From DATLYF01 sp035575095 (lineage in GTDB: Bacteria > Pseudomonadota > Gammaproteobacteria > Competibacterales > Competibacteraceae), in the NCBI GenBank assembly GCA_035575095.1, contig DATLYF010000008.1:1-50800 (forward strand): a DNA stretch of 50,800 nucleotides, given 5' to 3'. The notes below the pieces were generated by a model. It saw nothing but the letters and a program-made list of their open reading frames with translations, searched no databases and was not told where the DNA came from. The position numbers were made by a program, and so were the translations under genes. Below are positions 1 through 7,451 of the stretch, one piece after another (position 1 is the first letter of the stretch; every line of letters starts with the position of its first letter).

Positions 1-2
1 TG

Positions 3-119
3 GTGGCGGTGGCGCTCGATATCGACCCGAGCTTCGTCGCCTTCCACCATCTGTCGCGCATGCTGCTGTTGATGGCGGTAACACCCTGGGTGGGGCGCTG
101 GGTGGAGGCGCGGGGATAG
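3..119 (+). CDS. AbrB-family membrane protein, 3' end only
   Basis: This is the last 38 codons of a gene that begins before the window. The frame opened at base 3 reads VAVALDIDPSFVAFHHLSRM and ends WVEARG before a TAG stop. It has the D-x-x-FVA-x-HH-x-x-R pattern seen at the C-terminus of the AbrB-duplication membrane proteins (PF05145, often misnamed ammonia monooxygenase). These are polytopic inner-membrane proteins of uncertain, probably transport-related, function. Only one hydrophobic segment is visible, so the family call rests on a short stretch. Confidence 0.55.
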   Translation: MAVALDIDPSFVAFHHLSRMLLLMAVTPWVGRWVEARG

Positions 120-189
120 AGGCTTGCGGGGGAGGGTTGGGGTGAAGGAGACTGCGCGCCGGATATTCCCAACCAAGAGAATCACCGCC

Positions 190-681
190 ATGCGCATCCT
201 CGTTCTGCTTGCGCTCAGCCTGCTGCTCCTCGGTACGGCCCGCGCCGAGGAGATCGGCAGCGTCGATACCGCGTTCCAGTGGCTGGGGCCGGACCACAAA
301 ATCGTCATCGAGGCTTTCGACGATCCCAAGATCGGCGGCGTGGCCTGCCACCTCAGCCGGGCCAAGAAGGGCGGCATCAAGGGCGCGCTGGGCCTGGCCG
401 AGGAGACCTCGGATGCCTCCATCGCTTGCCGTCAGGTGGGGCCGATCCAGTTCAAGGAGAAGTTCGAGAACGGCGAGGAGGTGTTCACCGAGCGCCGTTC
501 GCTGATCTTCAAACGGCTGCGGGTGGTGCGCTTCTACGACAAGGCGCGCAACACCCTGGTATACCTGACTTACAGCGACAAGCTGATCGAGGGCTCGCCC
601 AAGAACTCCATCTCCGCGGTGCCGGTGATGCCCTGGCCGAGCCAGGGGGCGCCGAGCCCGGGGGCGCTGTTCAAGGAGTGA
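190..681 (+). CDS. creA: CreA family periplasmic protein
   Basis: A 163-residue protein strongly resembling E. coli CreA. It has IGSVDTAF near the mature N-terminus, then GPDHKIVIEAFDDP, SRAKKGGIKGALGLAEETSD, RFYDKARNTLVYL and a closing SPKNSISAVPVMPW. A signal peptide of about 18 residues ends ARA|EE, which predicts a periplasmic location. I chose the ATG at 190 because it opens the signal peptide; an upstream extension of the frame to 124 adds an arginine-rich tail without signal character. The molecular function of CreA is unknown, and no creBCD neighbours are present. A strong intrinsic terminator follows at once, so it is probably the end of its own transcript. Confidence 0.93.
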   Translation: MRILVLLALSLLLLGTARAEEIGSVDTAFQWLGPDHKIVIEAFDDPKIGGVACHLSRAKKGGIKGALGLAEETSDASIACRQVGPIQFKEKFENGEEVFTERRSLIFKRLRVVRFYDKARNTLVYLTYSDKLIEGSPKNSISAVPVMPWPSQGAPSPGALFKE

Positions 682-683
682 GG

Positions 684-704
684 GCGCGGCCCGCGCGTTT
701 TTTT
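684..704 (+). terminator. Intrinsic terminator after creA
   Basis: A GCGCG / CGCGC stem with a GCC loop is followed by one G and seven T residues, three bases after the creA stop codon. The stem is short but entirely GC, and the T-tract is one of the best in the window. Confidence 0.75.
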
Positions 705-756
705 CAACCCACACAGCGGCGGCTGTCGCCGCGACTTTGCCGGAGGAACTCGACCC

Positions 757-1497
757 ATGCATGAACTCGCGCTGGAAGGCGGCTTCTGGCTGGCCGTCCT
801 GCAGATCATCGCCATCGACATCCTGCTCGGCGGCGACAACGCCGTGGTGATCGCCCTGGCCTGCCGCCGCCTGCCCGAGCGGCAGCGCAATCAGGGCATC
901 TTCTGGGGCGTGTTCGGGGCGATCGCGCTGCGCATCGTACTGATCTTCTTCGCCCTGCAACTGCTGGCGCTGCCCTTCCTCAAGGTGCTGGGGGCAGTGT
1001 TGCTGCTGTGGATCGGCATCAAGCTGCTGCAGCCCGACCACGAGGAAGGCCATGCCCACATCGCGGCCAGCACCAGTCTGCTCGGGGCGATCAAGACCAT
1101 CATCGTGGCCGATGCGGTGATGAGCCTGGACAATGTCATCGCCGTGGCCGGCGCGGCCAAGGGCCACCTCGGCCTGGTGGTGTTCGGCATCCTGGTGAGC
1201 GTGCCCATCATCGTCTGGGGCAGCAAGCTGGTGCTCAAGCTGATGGACCGCTTCCCCATCGTCATCACCCTGGGCGGGGCGCTGCTCGGTTACATCGCCG
1301 GCGAGATGACGATCACCGACATCGCCCTGAAGGACGGCATCGACCGGCAATGGCCGGTGCTGCACTATCTGGCGCCGGCCGCAGGCGCCCTCTTGGTGGT
1401 GGTGATCGGCACCTGGCTGGCGCGGCGCAAGCCGGTGGCGCCGACTCCGGTCACGGAACTGGTGGTGGACGACACCCCCGGTAACAGCGCCGAGTGA
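757..1497 (+). CDS. TerC/YjbE-family integral membrane protein
   Basis: A 246-residue polytopic protein with about seven membrane segments. The two signature stretches are LGGDNAVVIALACRRLP near residue 27, with the paired acidic residues typical of TerC, and DAVMSLDNVIAVAGAAKG near residue 122. The family is linked to metal-ion homeostasis, notably manganese export, and to tellurite resistance. The ATG at 757 follows a clear GGAGGA ribosome site. I see no room for a yybP-ykoY manganese riboswitch, which precedes many terC genes, because only 52 bases separate it from the creA terminator. Its companion uspA starts 36 bases after the stop, so the two are probably co-transcribed. Confidence 0.9.
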   Translation: MHELALEGGFWLAVLQIIAIDILLGGDNAVVIALACRRLPERQRNQGIFWGVFGAIALRIVLIFFALQLLALPFLKVLGAVLLLWIGIKLLQPDHEEGHAHIAASTSLLGAIKTIIVADAVMSLDNVIAVAGAAKGHLGLVVFGILVSVPIIVWGSKLVLKLMDRFPIVITLGGALLGYIAGEMTITDIALKDGIDRQWPVLHYLAPAAGALLVVVIGTWLARRKPVAPTPVTELVVDDTPGNSAE

Positions 1498-1532
1498 AGC
1501 GCCCCCGGCAACCGATCAAAGGAGACTCGCCG

Positions 1533-1958
1533 ATGCTGAAGGTACTGGTTCCTGTGGACGGTTCGGCCAACTCGGACCGCGTCATCGATCACCTGATCGC
1601 AGCCCGTGACCGTGACGTGCCCATGGACATCCACCTGCTCAACGTGCAGATCCCGGTGACCTCGGGCCACGTCAAGATGTTCGTGCGCCAGGAGGACATC
1701 GACGCCTATTACCGGGAGGAAGGACTGGATGCGCTCAAGAGCGCCCGCGAGAAACTGGAGCGGGCCGGCATCCCCTACCACCACCACATCGCCGTCGGCC
1801 ACGTCGGCGAGACCATTGCCAACTACGCCCGCGAGCACGGCTTCGACCGCATCGTCATGGGCACCCATGGCCGCTCCGCCATGACCAATCTGCTGCTGGG
1901 TTCGGTGGCCACCGAGGTGGTGCACCGCGCCGAGGTGCCGGTGATGCTGGTGAAGTAG
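1533..1958 (+). CDS. Universal stress protein UspA family
   Basis: A single-domain Usp protein of 141 residues. It starts MLKVLVPVDGS and ends with the ATP-binding signature GTHGRSAMTNLLLGS, which fits G-x2-G-x9-G-S, so it is probably of the ATP-binding class. The start follows an AAAGGAG ribosome site nine bases upstream; the longer frame from 1494 would overlap the terC end. It is cytoplasmic. A stress-adaptation role is inferred from the family, and pairing with a TerC protein does not by itself define a target. Confidence 0.92.
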   Translation: MLKVLVPVDGSANSDRVIDHLIAARDRDVPMDIHLLNVQIPVTSGHVKMFVRQEDIDAYYREEGLDALKSAREKLERAGIPYHHHIAVGHVGETIANYAREHGFDRIVMGTHGRSAMTNLLLGSVATEVVHRAEVPVMLVK

Positions 1959-1972
1959 GAACCGCAGACCCG

Positions 1973-1999
1973 GGGACCAGGTGATGGCTTCCTGGTCCC
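1973..1999 (+). terminator. Hairpin after uspA, possible terminator
   Basis: GGGACCAGG and CCTGGTCCC form a perfect 9-bp stem with a nine-base loop, 14 bases past the uspA stop. The sequence after it is pyrimidine-rich (GCTCCTCCTCC) but lacks a real T-run, so termination strength is uncertain. Confidence 0.45.
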
Positions 2000-2123
2000 T
2001 GCTCCTCCTCCCTGCGCGCTGCATCCCCCACTTCACATCCCCTCATCCCCCGCTCTCGCCTCCCCAGGCTCTAGCCCTGCATGCCGGCCAGCACCTTGGC
2101 ATGGTCGTTTATCTGCGGTCTCC

Positions 2124-2137
2124 CTGATCTAGATCAA
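2124..2137 (+). promoter_or_regulatory. FNR/Anr-like box upstream of ftrA
   Basis: CTGATCTAGATCAA matches nine of the ten fixed positions of the FNR-family consensus TTGAT-N4-ATCAA. It lies 112 bases before the ftrA start and 11 bases before the Fur-like repeat. This suggests induction of ferrous-iron uptake when oxygen is low. No regulator gene for it is in the window. Confidence 0.5.
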
Positions 2138-2148
2138 AGAATAACCAT

Positions 2149-2170
2149 TCTCATTTATTTACAAATGAGA
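2149..2170 (+). promoter_or_regulatory. Fur-like inverted repeat upstream of ftrA
   Basis: TCTCATTT and AAATGAGA form a perfect inverted repeat around ATTTAC, inside an AT-rich island (about 2138-2190) that contrasts with the GC-rich surroundings. The arms resemble the Fur-box arm AATGATA/TATCATT. Its position before an iron-transport operon supports an iron-responsive operator. It probably overlaps the promoter; TAAAAT at 2182 could be the -10. Confidence 0.6.
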
Positions 2171-2248
2171 TTGATTTACAATAAAATATGTGGATATCTC
2201 GCCGAACCGGCAGGCTCGTCTACTCACCACAACCCGAAGAGAACCCCG

Positions 2249-2791
2249 ATGAAGCATCTGCACCGCCACCTGTTGACCATGGCCCTAGCTGCCGCCACGA
2301 GCACCCTGCACGCCGCCGAATACCCGATCGGCGAGCCGCAGATCGTCAACGGCATGGAGATCGGCGCCGTCTATCTGCAACCGGTGAAGATGGAACCGGA
2401 GGGCATGATGCGCAAGGCGGAAGAGTCCGATATCCATCTGGAGGCCGACATCCACGCCACCCAGGACAACCGCAACGGCTTCGCCGAAGGCGATTGGATT
2501 CCCCATCTGGTGATCCGGTACGAGATCCAGAAGGTGGGCGGCGGCGACAAGATCACCGGCGAGTTCATGCCGATGGTGGCCGACGACGGTCCCCACTATG
2601 GCGATAACCTCAAGCTGCAGGGCCCGGGCAAGTACAAGCTGAAGTACACCATCCTGCCGCCGTCGGCGAACTCGCGCGCCCACTTCGGCCGGCATGTGGA
2701 CAAGGAAACCGGGGTAGGCCCGTGGTTCGAGCCGTTCGAACTCGATTACGAGTTCACCTTTGCCGGTATCGGCAAGAAAGGCGGCTATTGA
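2249..2791 (+). CDS. ftrA: Periplasmic P19/FtrA iron-binding protein
   Basis: A 180-residue protein of the P19/FetP/Tpd family (PF10634). A signal peptide ends at about LHAAEYPIGEP. The mature part has conserved features of this copper/iron-binding family: NGMEIGAVYLQPV, MEPEGMM, HLEADIHA and HFGRHVDKETGVGPWF. In FtrABCD systems this protein binds iron in the periplasm and passes it to the FtrC permease. It opens a four-gene operon, with ftrB starting 17 bases after its stop. I chose the ATG at 2249 because it begins the signal peptide; the longer frame starts inside the regulatory island. Confidence 0.92.
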   Translation: MKHLHRHLLTMALAAATSTLHAAEYPIGEPQIVNGMEIGAVYLQPVKMEPEGMMRKAEESDIHLEADIHATQDNRNGFAEGDWIPHLVIRYEIQKVGGGDKITGEFMPMVADDGPHYGDNLKLQGPGKYKLKYTILPPSANSRAHFGRHVDKETGVGPWFEPFELDYEFTFAGIGKKGGY

Positions 2792-2808
2792 GCACGGGGA
2801 TCGGCACG

Positions 2809-3132
2809 ATGAAGCGTCTGCTCGCCTGCACCCTGGCCGTCCTGGCGCTCAATGCCCTGGCCGAGGAACTGCCGGTGTTCAAGCTGGAGGTCCGGGACGG
2901 GGTATTCGCACCCACCCGCCTCGAAGTGCCCGCCGGCACCAAGTTCAAGATCGAGCTCCACAACACCGGCAGCTCCGCCATCGAGTTCGAGAGCAAACCG
3001 CTCCGGAAGGAGAAGGTGCTGGGGCCGGGCGCCCAGTCGTTCGTGGTGATCCACGGCCTGGAACCGGGCGAGTATCCGTTCTTCGATGAGTTTCACCAGG
3101 ACATCGGACAGGGCGTGATCGTCGCCCGCTGA
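2809..3132 (+). CDS. ftrB: FtrB-like cupredoxin-domain periplasmic protein
   Basis: A 107-residue secreted protein with signal MKRLLACTLAVLALNALAEE and a cupredoxin-like fold of the EfeO N-domain type. Recognisable parts are FAPTRLEVPAGTKFKIELHN, SAIEFES and GEYPFFDEFHQD. In Bordetella and Brucella FtrABCD this component is proposed to oxidise ferrous iron or hand it over before import. It lies between ftrA and ftrC, with 27 bases to the next start, consistent with one transcript. Confidence 0.9.
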   Translation: MKRLLACTLAVLALNALAEELPVFKLEVRDGVFAPTRLEVPAGTKFKIELHNTGSSAIEFESKPLRKEKVLGPGAQSFVVIHGLEPGEYPFFDEFHQDIGQGVIVAR

Positions 3133-3159
3133 ACTCGGACTGACCTGAAGGAGGCTGCA

Positions 3160-4002
3160 ATGGGGCAAGTCCTTTTCATCGTCTGGCGGGAGAGCGTGGA
3201 GGCAATGCTGGTGATCGGCATCCTCTACGCCTGGCTCAAAGCCCATCCCGAGGCCGGTGCCGGCATGCGCTACCTGTGGGGCGGCGTGGCTGCCGGCATC
3301 GCCGCCGCCCTGGCGCTGGGCGGCGCCATCCTGGCGTTTGCGGAATTCTTCGCCGGCGACGCCCAGGACTGGTTCCAGATCGCCATGGTGCTGGCGGCGG
3401 CGTTGCTCATCGTGCACATGGTGTTCTGGATGAAGCGCCACGGCCGCACCCTCAAGCACGACCTGGAAGCCGGCATGGCGCGCACCGCCGTCACCGCCAA
3501 CTGGTGGGGCATGCTGGTATTGGTCATGCTGGCCGTGGCGCGGGAAGGCAGCGAGACGGTGATCTTCCTCTACGGCCTGGGCCTGGCGCAGCAGGGCATC
3601 GCCCTGCTGCAGTTTACCCTGGCGGCGCTCGCCGGCTTTGCCCTGGCGCTGGCCACCTTCGGGCTGCTGCAGCTCGGCGGCAAGGTGTTTTCCTGGCGCG
3701 CTTTCTTTCGCTTCTCCGAGACGGTGCTGCTGCTGCTGGCCGCCTCGCTGCTGGTTACCGGAGCGGAAAAGCTGGTCGCGCTCGGCTGGCTGCCGCCGCT
3801 CCTGGACCCGCTCTGGCACAGCGCCTGGCTGCTCGATGACAGTGCCGGCCTCGGCGGTCTAATAGCGGCGCTCACCGGCTACCGTGCCCAGCCGGCGCTG
3901 ATCACCGTGCTGCTGTATGCCGGTTACTGGGTCGTGATCGGCTGGCTGTCGCGGCGCAGCCCGCCGGCGGTCCTGGCGCAGGTGCGCCCGGCCGGCACCT
4001 GA
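3160..4002 (+). CDS. ftrC: FTR1-family iron permease FtrC
   Basis: A 280-residue integral membrane protein with about seven helices. It contains both REXXE iron-binding motifs of the FTR1/EfeU family: RESVE at residues 10-14 and REGSE at residues 128-132. It is the inner-membrane channel for iron delivered by FtrA/FtrB. A GAAGGAGG ribosome site precedes the ATG. ftrD follows 15 bases downstream. Confidence 0.95.
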   Translation: MGQVLFIVWRESVEAMLVIGILYAWLKAHPEAGAGMRYLWGGVAAGIAAALALGGAILAFAEFFAGDAQDWFQIAMVLAAALLIVHMVFWMKRHGRTLKHDLEAGMARTAVTANWWGMLVLVMLAVAREGSETVIFLYGLGLAQQGIALLQFTLAALAGFALALATFGLLQLGGKVFSWRAFFRFSETVLLLLAASLLVTGAEKLVALGWLPPLLDPLWHSAWLLDDSAGLGGLIAALTGYRAQPALITVLLYAGYWVVIGWLSRRSPPAVLAQVRPAGT

Positions 4003-4017
4003 GGCGAATCGGCGGCC

Positions 4018-5421
4018 ATGGCGCAGCTCATGCCTTTGCCCGTTACGAATCTGCCGCGGTTGCCGCGCCTGACCCGCGTGGGCCACTGGCTGCGTGACCA
4101 TCGCCGCGCGATCCTGGCGCTCCAGTGGCTGGTGGTGACGATCTACGCGGTCTTGCTCATCGGCCCGGTCCTGCTGCCGTTGCCTGATGAGACCGCGCAC
4201 CTGTGGAATCACCTGAGCGTATTCGCCCAGTTCGCCTTCTGGGGCATCTGGTGGCCGTTCGTGCTGCTCAGCATGGTGCTGCTGGGGCGGGTGTGGTGCG
4301 GTGTGCTGTGCCCGGAAGGCGCGCTCAGCGAGTTCGCCAGCCGCTATGCTCGCAACCGCCCCATTCCACGCTGGCTGCGCTGGGGCGGCTGGCCGTTCGT
4401 GGCCTTCGCCGGCACTACTCTCTACGGGCAGATGGTCAGCGTTTACCAGTACCCGCAGGCGGCGCTGCTGGTGCTGGGCGGTTCCACCGTGGCGGCGGTC
4501 GGGGTCGGTCTGCTCTATACCCGTGGCAAGCGGGTGTGGTGCCGCTATCTGTGCCCAGTCAACGGCGTCTTCGCCCTGCTGGCCAAGCTGGCGCCGCTGC
4601 ACTTCCGCACCGAGGAGAGCGCCTGGCGCGCTGCGCATCGGCACCCGCTGCAGCCGGTCGACTGCGCGCCGCTGCTGCCGCTGCGCCAACTCAACAGCGC
4701 CAGCCTCTGCCACCAGTGCGGCCGTTGCAGCGGCCACCGCGATGCCATCGCCCTCGCCGCGCGCCCGCCCAACCAGGAGATCGTCGACTTCGGCGACCGC
4801 TACCAGTCCGGCTGGAACACGGTGCTGCTGCTCTTCGGCATGATCGGCATCGCCATGGGCGCCTTCCAGTGGTCGGCCAGCCCGTGGTTCATCGCCGTGA
4901 AGCAGGCCCTGGCGCAATGGCTGGTGGAGCACGACATTCTGTGGCCGCTGGAGACGAGCGCGCCGTGGTGGCTGTTCACCCACTATCCGGCGCAGAACGA
5001 CGTGTTCTCCTGGTTGGATGGCGCCCTCCTCATCGCTTACATCCTGACCACCGGCGCGGTGCTTGGCGGCGGCGTATCGCTGGTTGTGTGGCTCGCAGCG
5101 TACAGCGCCGGCGCGGGCGACCGGCGCGGTTTCCAGCATCTCGCCCAGGCCCTGGTGCCGCTGGCCGGCTGCGGCCTGTTCCTCGGCCTGTCGGCGCTGA
5201 CGGTGACGCTGCTGCGCGATGAAGGGTTGCTGCTACTCTGGGTTTCGCCGCTGCGGGCGACGCTGCTCGCCGGCGCTACGCTGTGGACACTGTGGCTGGG
5301 CTGGCGCATCGGCGCTCGCTACACAGCAACCCCCGCCCGCCGCATCGCCGTCGTGGCCTTGCTGGGAGGAGCCTGTGCGCTGATCGACTACGGCTGGGCG
5401 CTGCTGTTCTGGTTGTGGTGA
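4018..5421 (+). CDS. ftrD: FtrD polyferredoxin-like membrane protein
   Basis: A 467-residue membrane protein related to NapH/NosR-type polyferredoxins. Cysteine motifs are CGVLCP (C94, C98), CRYLCP (C175, C179) and CHQCGRC (C231, C234, C237), set among several hydrophobic helices, with a long helical C-terminal half. In FtrABCD systems it is thought to supply electrons or recycle the redox partner during ferrous iron import. It is last in the operon. Its TGA stop abuts, without overlap, the stop of the convergent pbpC remnant. Confidence 0.88.
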   Translation: MAQLMPLPVTNLPRLPRLTRVGHWLRDHRRAILALQWLVVTIYAVLLIGPVLLPLPDETAHLWNHLSVFAQFAFWGIWWPFVLLSMVLLGRVWCGVLCPEGALSEFASRYARNRPIPRWLRWGGWPFVAFAGTTLYGQMVSVYQYPQAALLVLGGSTVAAVGVGLLYTRGKRVWCRYLCPVNGVFALLAKLAPLHFRTEESAWRAAHRHPLQPVDCAPLLPLRQLNSASLCHQCGRCSGHRDAIALAARPPNQEIVDFGDRYQSGWNTVLLLFGMIGIAMGAFQWSASPWFIAVKQALAQWLVEHDILWPLETSAPWWLFTHYPAQNDVFSWLDGALLIAYILTTGAVLGGGVSLVVWLAAYSAGAGDRRGFQHLAQALVPLAGCGLFLGLSALTVTLLRDEGLLLLWVSPLRATLLAGATLWTLWLGWRIGARYTATPARRIAVVALLGGACALIDYGWALLFWLW

Positions 5422-5586
5422 CTACTCTTCCCCCGCCAGCCATACCTCGGCGCTGGCGCCCCGCGCATCGATCACTGTCACCCGCGCCAGTCCCTCCCCA
5501 TCCGGCATCCAGTCGGCACGTTGGCTCATCCCTGAGTTTGCCAGGTTTGCCAGCGGCCGGCCGTTGACCAGCCAGGTCAGTGGCCG
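5422..5586 (-). pseudogene. pbpC: 3' remnant of penicillin-binding protein 1C
   Basis: Reading the minus strand toward a TAG at 5424-5422 gives LTWLVNGRPLANL, then ADWMPDGEGLARVTVIDARG and SAEVWLAGEE. This resembles the extreme C-terminal domain of PbpC, whose family pattern is W-x-V-(N/D)-G-x-PL followed by RL-x-V-x-DA-x-G. The frame stays open only to about 5733. There is no start, and no transglycosylase or transpeptidase domain anywhere near, so this is the tail of a deleted gene. The match is short, so the parent identity is moderately certain. Confidence 0.5.
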
Positions 5587-5665
5587 GCGGCGGCTCTCCG
5601 GGTCGGATACGGCCTCGGGCGGCGGCGCCGTTTCCAGGATATGGGTGAGCTGCAGCTTGTTCGGG

Positions 5666-5693
5666 GCGCCGCCGACGTTGGGGTCGGCGGCGC
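5666..5693. other. Perfect 11-bp GC hairpin
   Basis: GCGCCGCCGAC and GTCGGCGGCGC pair perfectly around GTTGGG. No T-tract follows on either strand. It sits in the non-coding scar between ftrD and uxuB, next to the pbpC remnant, and its role is unknown. Confidence 0.5.
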
Positions 5694-5779
5694 GGGGTGA
5701 CCACCTTAGTAGTCCCAGCGACTGTCCTGCGCGTCATGGCATGCTCCATAGCCTTGGGATAGGAAGGAGCGTCCTGGAA

Positions 5780-5799
5780 AGGGCCGCGGACACGGCCCT
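5780..5799 (-). terminator. Probable terminator of uxuB
   Basis: AGGGCCG and CGGCCCT form a perfect 7-bp stem around CGGACA. On the minus strand it is followed by TTTCC, 75 bases past the uxuB stop. On the plus strand it is followed by CTTCATTATT, so it may work in both directions. Confidence 0.5.
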
Positions 5800-5873
5800 C
5801 TTCATTATTCTAGAGCGCGTTGCGCGCCACCGCTTCGCCAGCACGCCCACAGGCTTGCGCAGCGGCCCATCCC

Positions 5874-7337
5874 TTAGTCCTGGAGCAGAGCCCTGACCCC
5901 GCCGCGGCGCAGCGTCGCCAGATGTGCCGCGAGGCGCGACACGAATGCTTCCGGCCATGGCTCGCGGCCGAATACCGGCGCATGCGCCAGGGCAGCACGT
6001 ATCGCGGCATGCGCCTCACCCCCCGCGGCGCGTATGCACTCGCCGAGCGCGGCGGCACCGGGATCATCGATGCGCAGCCCGTTACCGTTTTCGGCCCGGC
6101 CCGCCCCCAGGTAATGCAGCCAAGTGGCCAGGGCGCGCTCCAGGCGGGGCCTCTCGATGCCGCTGGCCAGGCTCTCACGCAGCCCCGGCAGCCAGCGCAC
6201 CGGCACCTTCTGCGTGCCGTCCATGGCGATCTGCTCGGTACGGTGCTGCAGGGTCGGATTCTCGAAGCGATGCAGCAACTCGTGGCAATAGGCCAGTACG
6301 TCGTAGCCGGCCGGAGCCGCGACGGTAGCGCGCAGGTCTTCGGTCATGAGGCGGCGCACGAATGTCCCCAGGACGGCGTCGGCCATGACCTCGGCCACCG
6401 TCTCCAGGCCGCGCAACTGACCAAGATAGGCGATCGCCGAGTGGCTGCCGTTGAGCAGGCGCAGTTTCATCGCCTGATAGGGCCGCACGTCGTCGGTCAA
6501 CAGCGCCCCGACCCGCTCCCAGGCCGGGCGAGCCCCGGCGAAGCGGTCCTCGATCACCCACTGCGTGAACGGCTCGCAGACGATGGCCGCCTCATCGCGC
6601 AGACCGAGCTGCGCCTGCGCCCAGGCCAGCGACTCCGGCGTGGCCGCCGGCACGATGCGATCCACCATGCTGTTGGGGAAAGCGATCTCCGTCTCGATGC
6701 GGCGCACCAGGCCCGGGGCGCTCAGGCCGGCGAACTGGGCGAGCAGCTTGCGCACGGTGTCGCCGTTGTCGGCCATGTTATCGCAGCACAGCACGGTGAG
6801 CGGCGCCTGCGCCGCACGTCGGCGAATGCCGGCGGCCAGCACCCCGAGCGTGCTGCGGGGCGCATCCGCATGAGCCAGGTCATGGACGATGTCAGGATGC
6901 CTGATATCGAGATCCCCCGTCGCCGGATGCTGACAGTAGCCCTTCTCGGTAACGGTGATGGTGACGACCTGTACGGCTGGATCGGCCAGCGCCTGCAACA
7001 CGGCATCCAGCATGCTCGGTGCATGCAGTACGGTGCGCACGGCGCCGACTACGCGCGCCCGCATCACCTCGCCGTGGCGTTCGAGTACGGAATAGAGACA
7101 GTCCTGGGGAAGCAGCGCCTCGCGCACCGCGGTGCCGCGCAGGCTGACTCCGATGATCCCCCAGCGCAGATCTCCCGCGCCGATCACGGCGTCGGTATAG
7201 AGCGCCTGATGGGCGCGGTGGAAGGCACCGATGCCGAGATGGACGATGCCGCGCCCCAGTCGCGCCGGATCGTAGGCGGGACGGGATACCTGAGGACGCA
7301 GCGCGGCGAGGCGCGCCAGGGATAGGCGATCGGACAT
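5874..7337 (-). CDS. uxuB: Fructuronate reductase / mannitol dehydrogenase family (UxuB)
   Basis: A 487-residue long-chain polyol dehydrogenase. An N-terminal NAD-binding part contains GIVHLGIGAFHRAHQA, and the catalytic part contains NSMVDRI and KLRLLNGSHSAIAYLG with the family lysine and histidine. Paralogs act on mannitol, arabinitol, altronate or fructuronate. The neighbours (mannonate dehydratase, a gulonate-type dehydrogenase and KDG kinase) favour D-fructuronate to D-mannonate. I chose the ATG at 7337, preceded by CAGGAG, over the upstream frame start at 7379, which would reach the operator. It is divergent from gntR across a 114-bp control region. Confidence 0.85.
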   Translation of the reverse strand: MSDRLSLARLAALRPQVSRPAYDPARLGRGIVHLGIGAFHRAHQALYTDAVIGAGDLRWGIIGVSLRGTAVREALLPQDCLYSVLERHGEVMRARVVGAVRTVLHAPSMLDAVLQALADPAVQVVTITVTEKGYCQHPATGDLDIRHPDIVHDLAHADAPRSTLGVLAAGIRRRAAQAPLTVLCCDNMADNGDTVRKLLAQFAGLSAPGLVRRIETEIAFPNSMVDRIVPAATPESLAWAQAQLGLRDEAAIVCEPFTQWVIEDRFAGARPAWERVGALLTDDVRPYQAMKLRLLNGSHSAIAYLGQLRGLETVAEVMADAVLGTFVRRLMTEDLRATVAAPAGYDVLAYCHELLHRFENPTLQHRTEQIAMDGTQKVPVRWLPGLRESLASGIERPRLERALATWLHYLGAGRAENGNGLRIDDPGAAALGECIRAAGGEAHAAIRAALAHAPVFGREPWPEAFVSRLAAHLATLRRGGVRALLQD

Positions 7338-7389
7338 GGCAGGCTCCTGGGCAAGGAATCGGGCAGAGGCTACTGGCAATGCTTGATTG

Positions 7390-7411
7390 ACATACTAGTA
7401 TGGTAGTATGT
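7390..7411. promoter_or_regulatory. Operator between uxuB and gntR
   Basis: ACATACTA and TAGTATGT form an 8-bp inverted repeat around GTATGG. The left arm is also part of a 12-bp palindrome, CATACTAGTATG (7391-7402). A TTGACA hexamer at 7387 overlaps the left arm. The size, AT-rich palindromic form and location between divergent genes fit a binding site for the adjacent GntR/FadR-type regulator, which would control both directions. Confidence 0.6.
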
Positions 7412-7451
7412 TAGTTAAAATATGTGCGCTTGACCACCAGGAGATACCACC

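Noticed and set aside
682..756. yybP-ykoY manganese riboswitch before the TerC gene
   Set aside because: The interval is too short and contains a terminator plus a ribosome site; no riboswitch core is visible.
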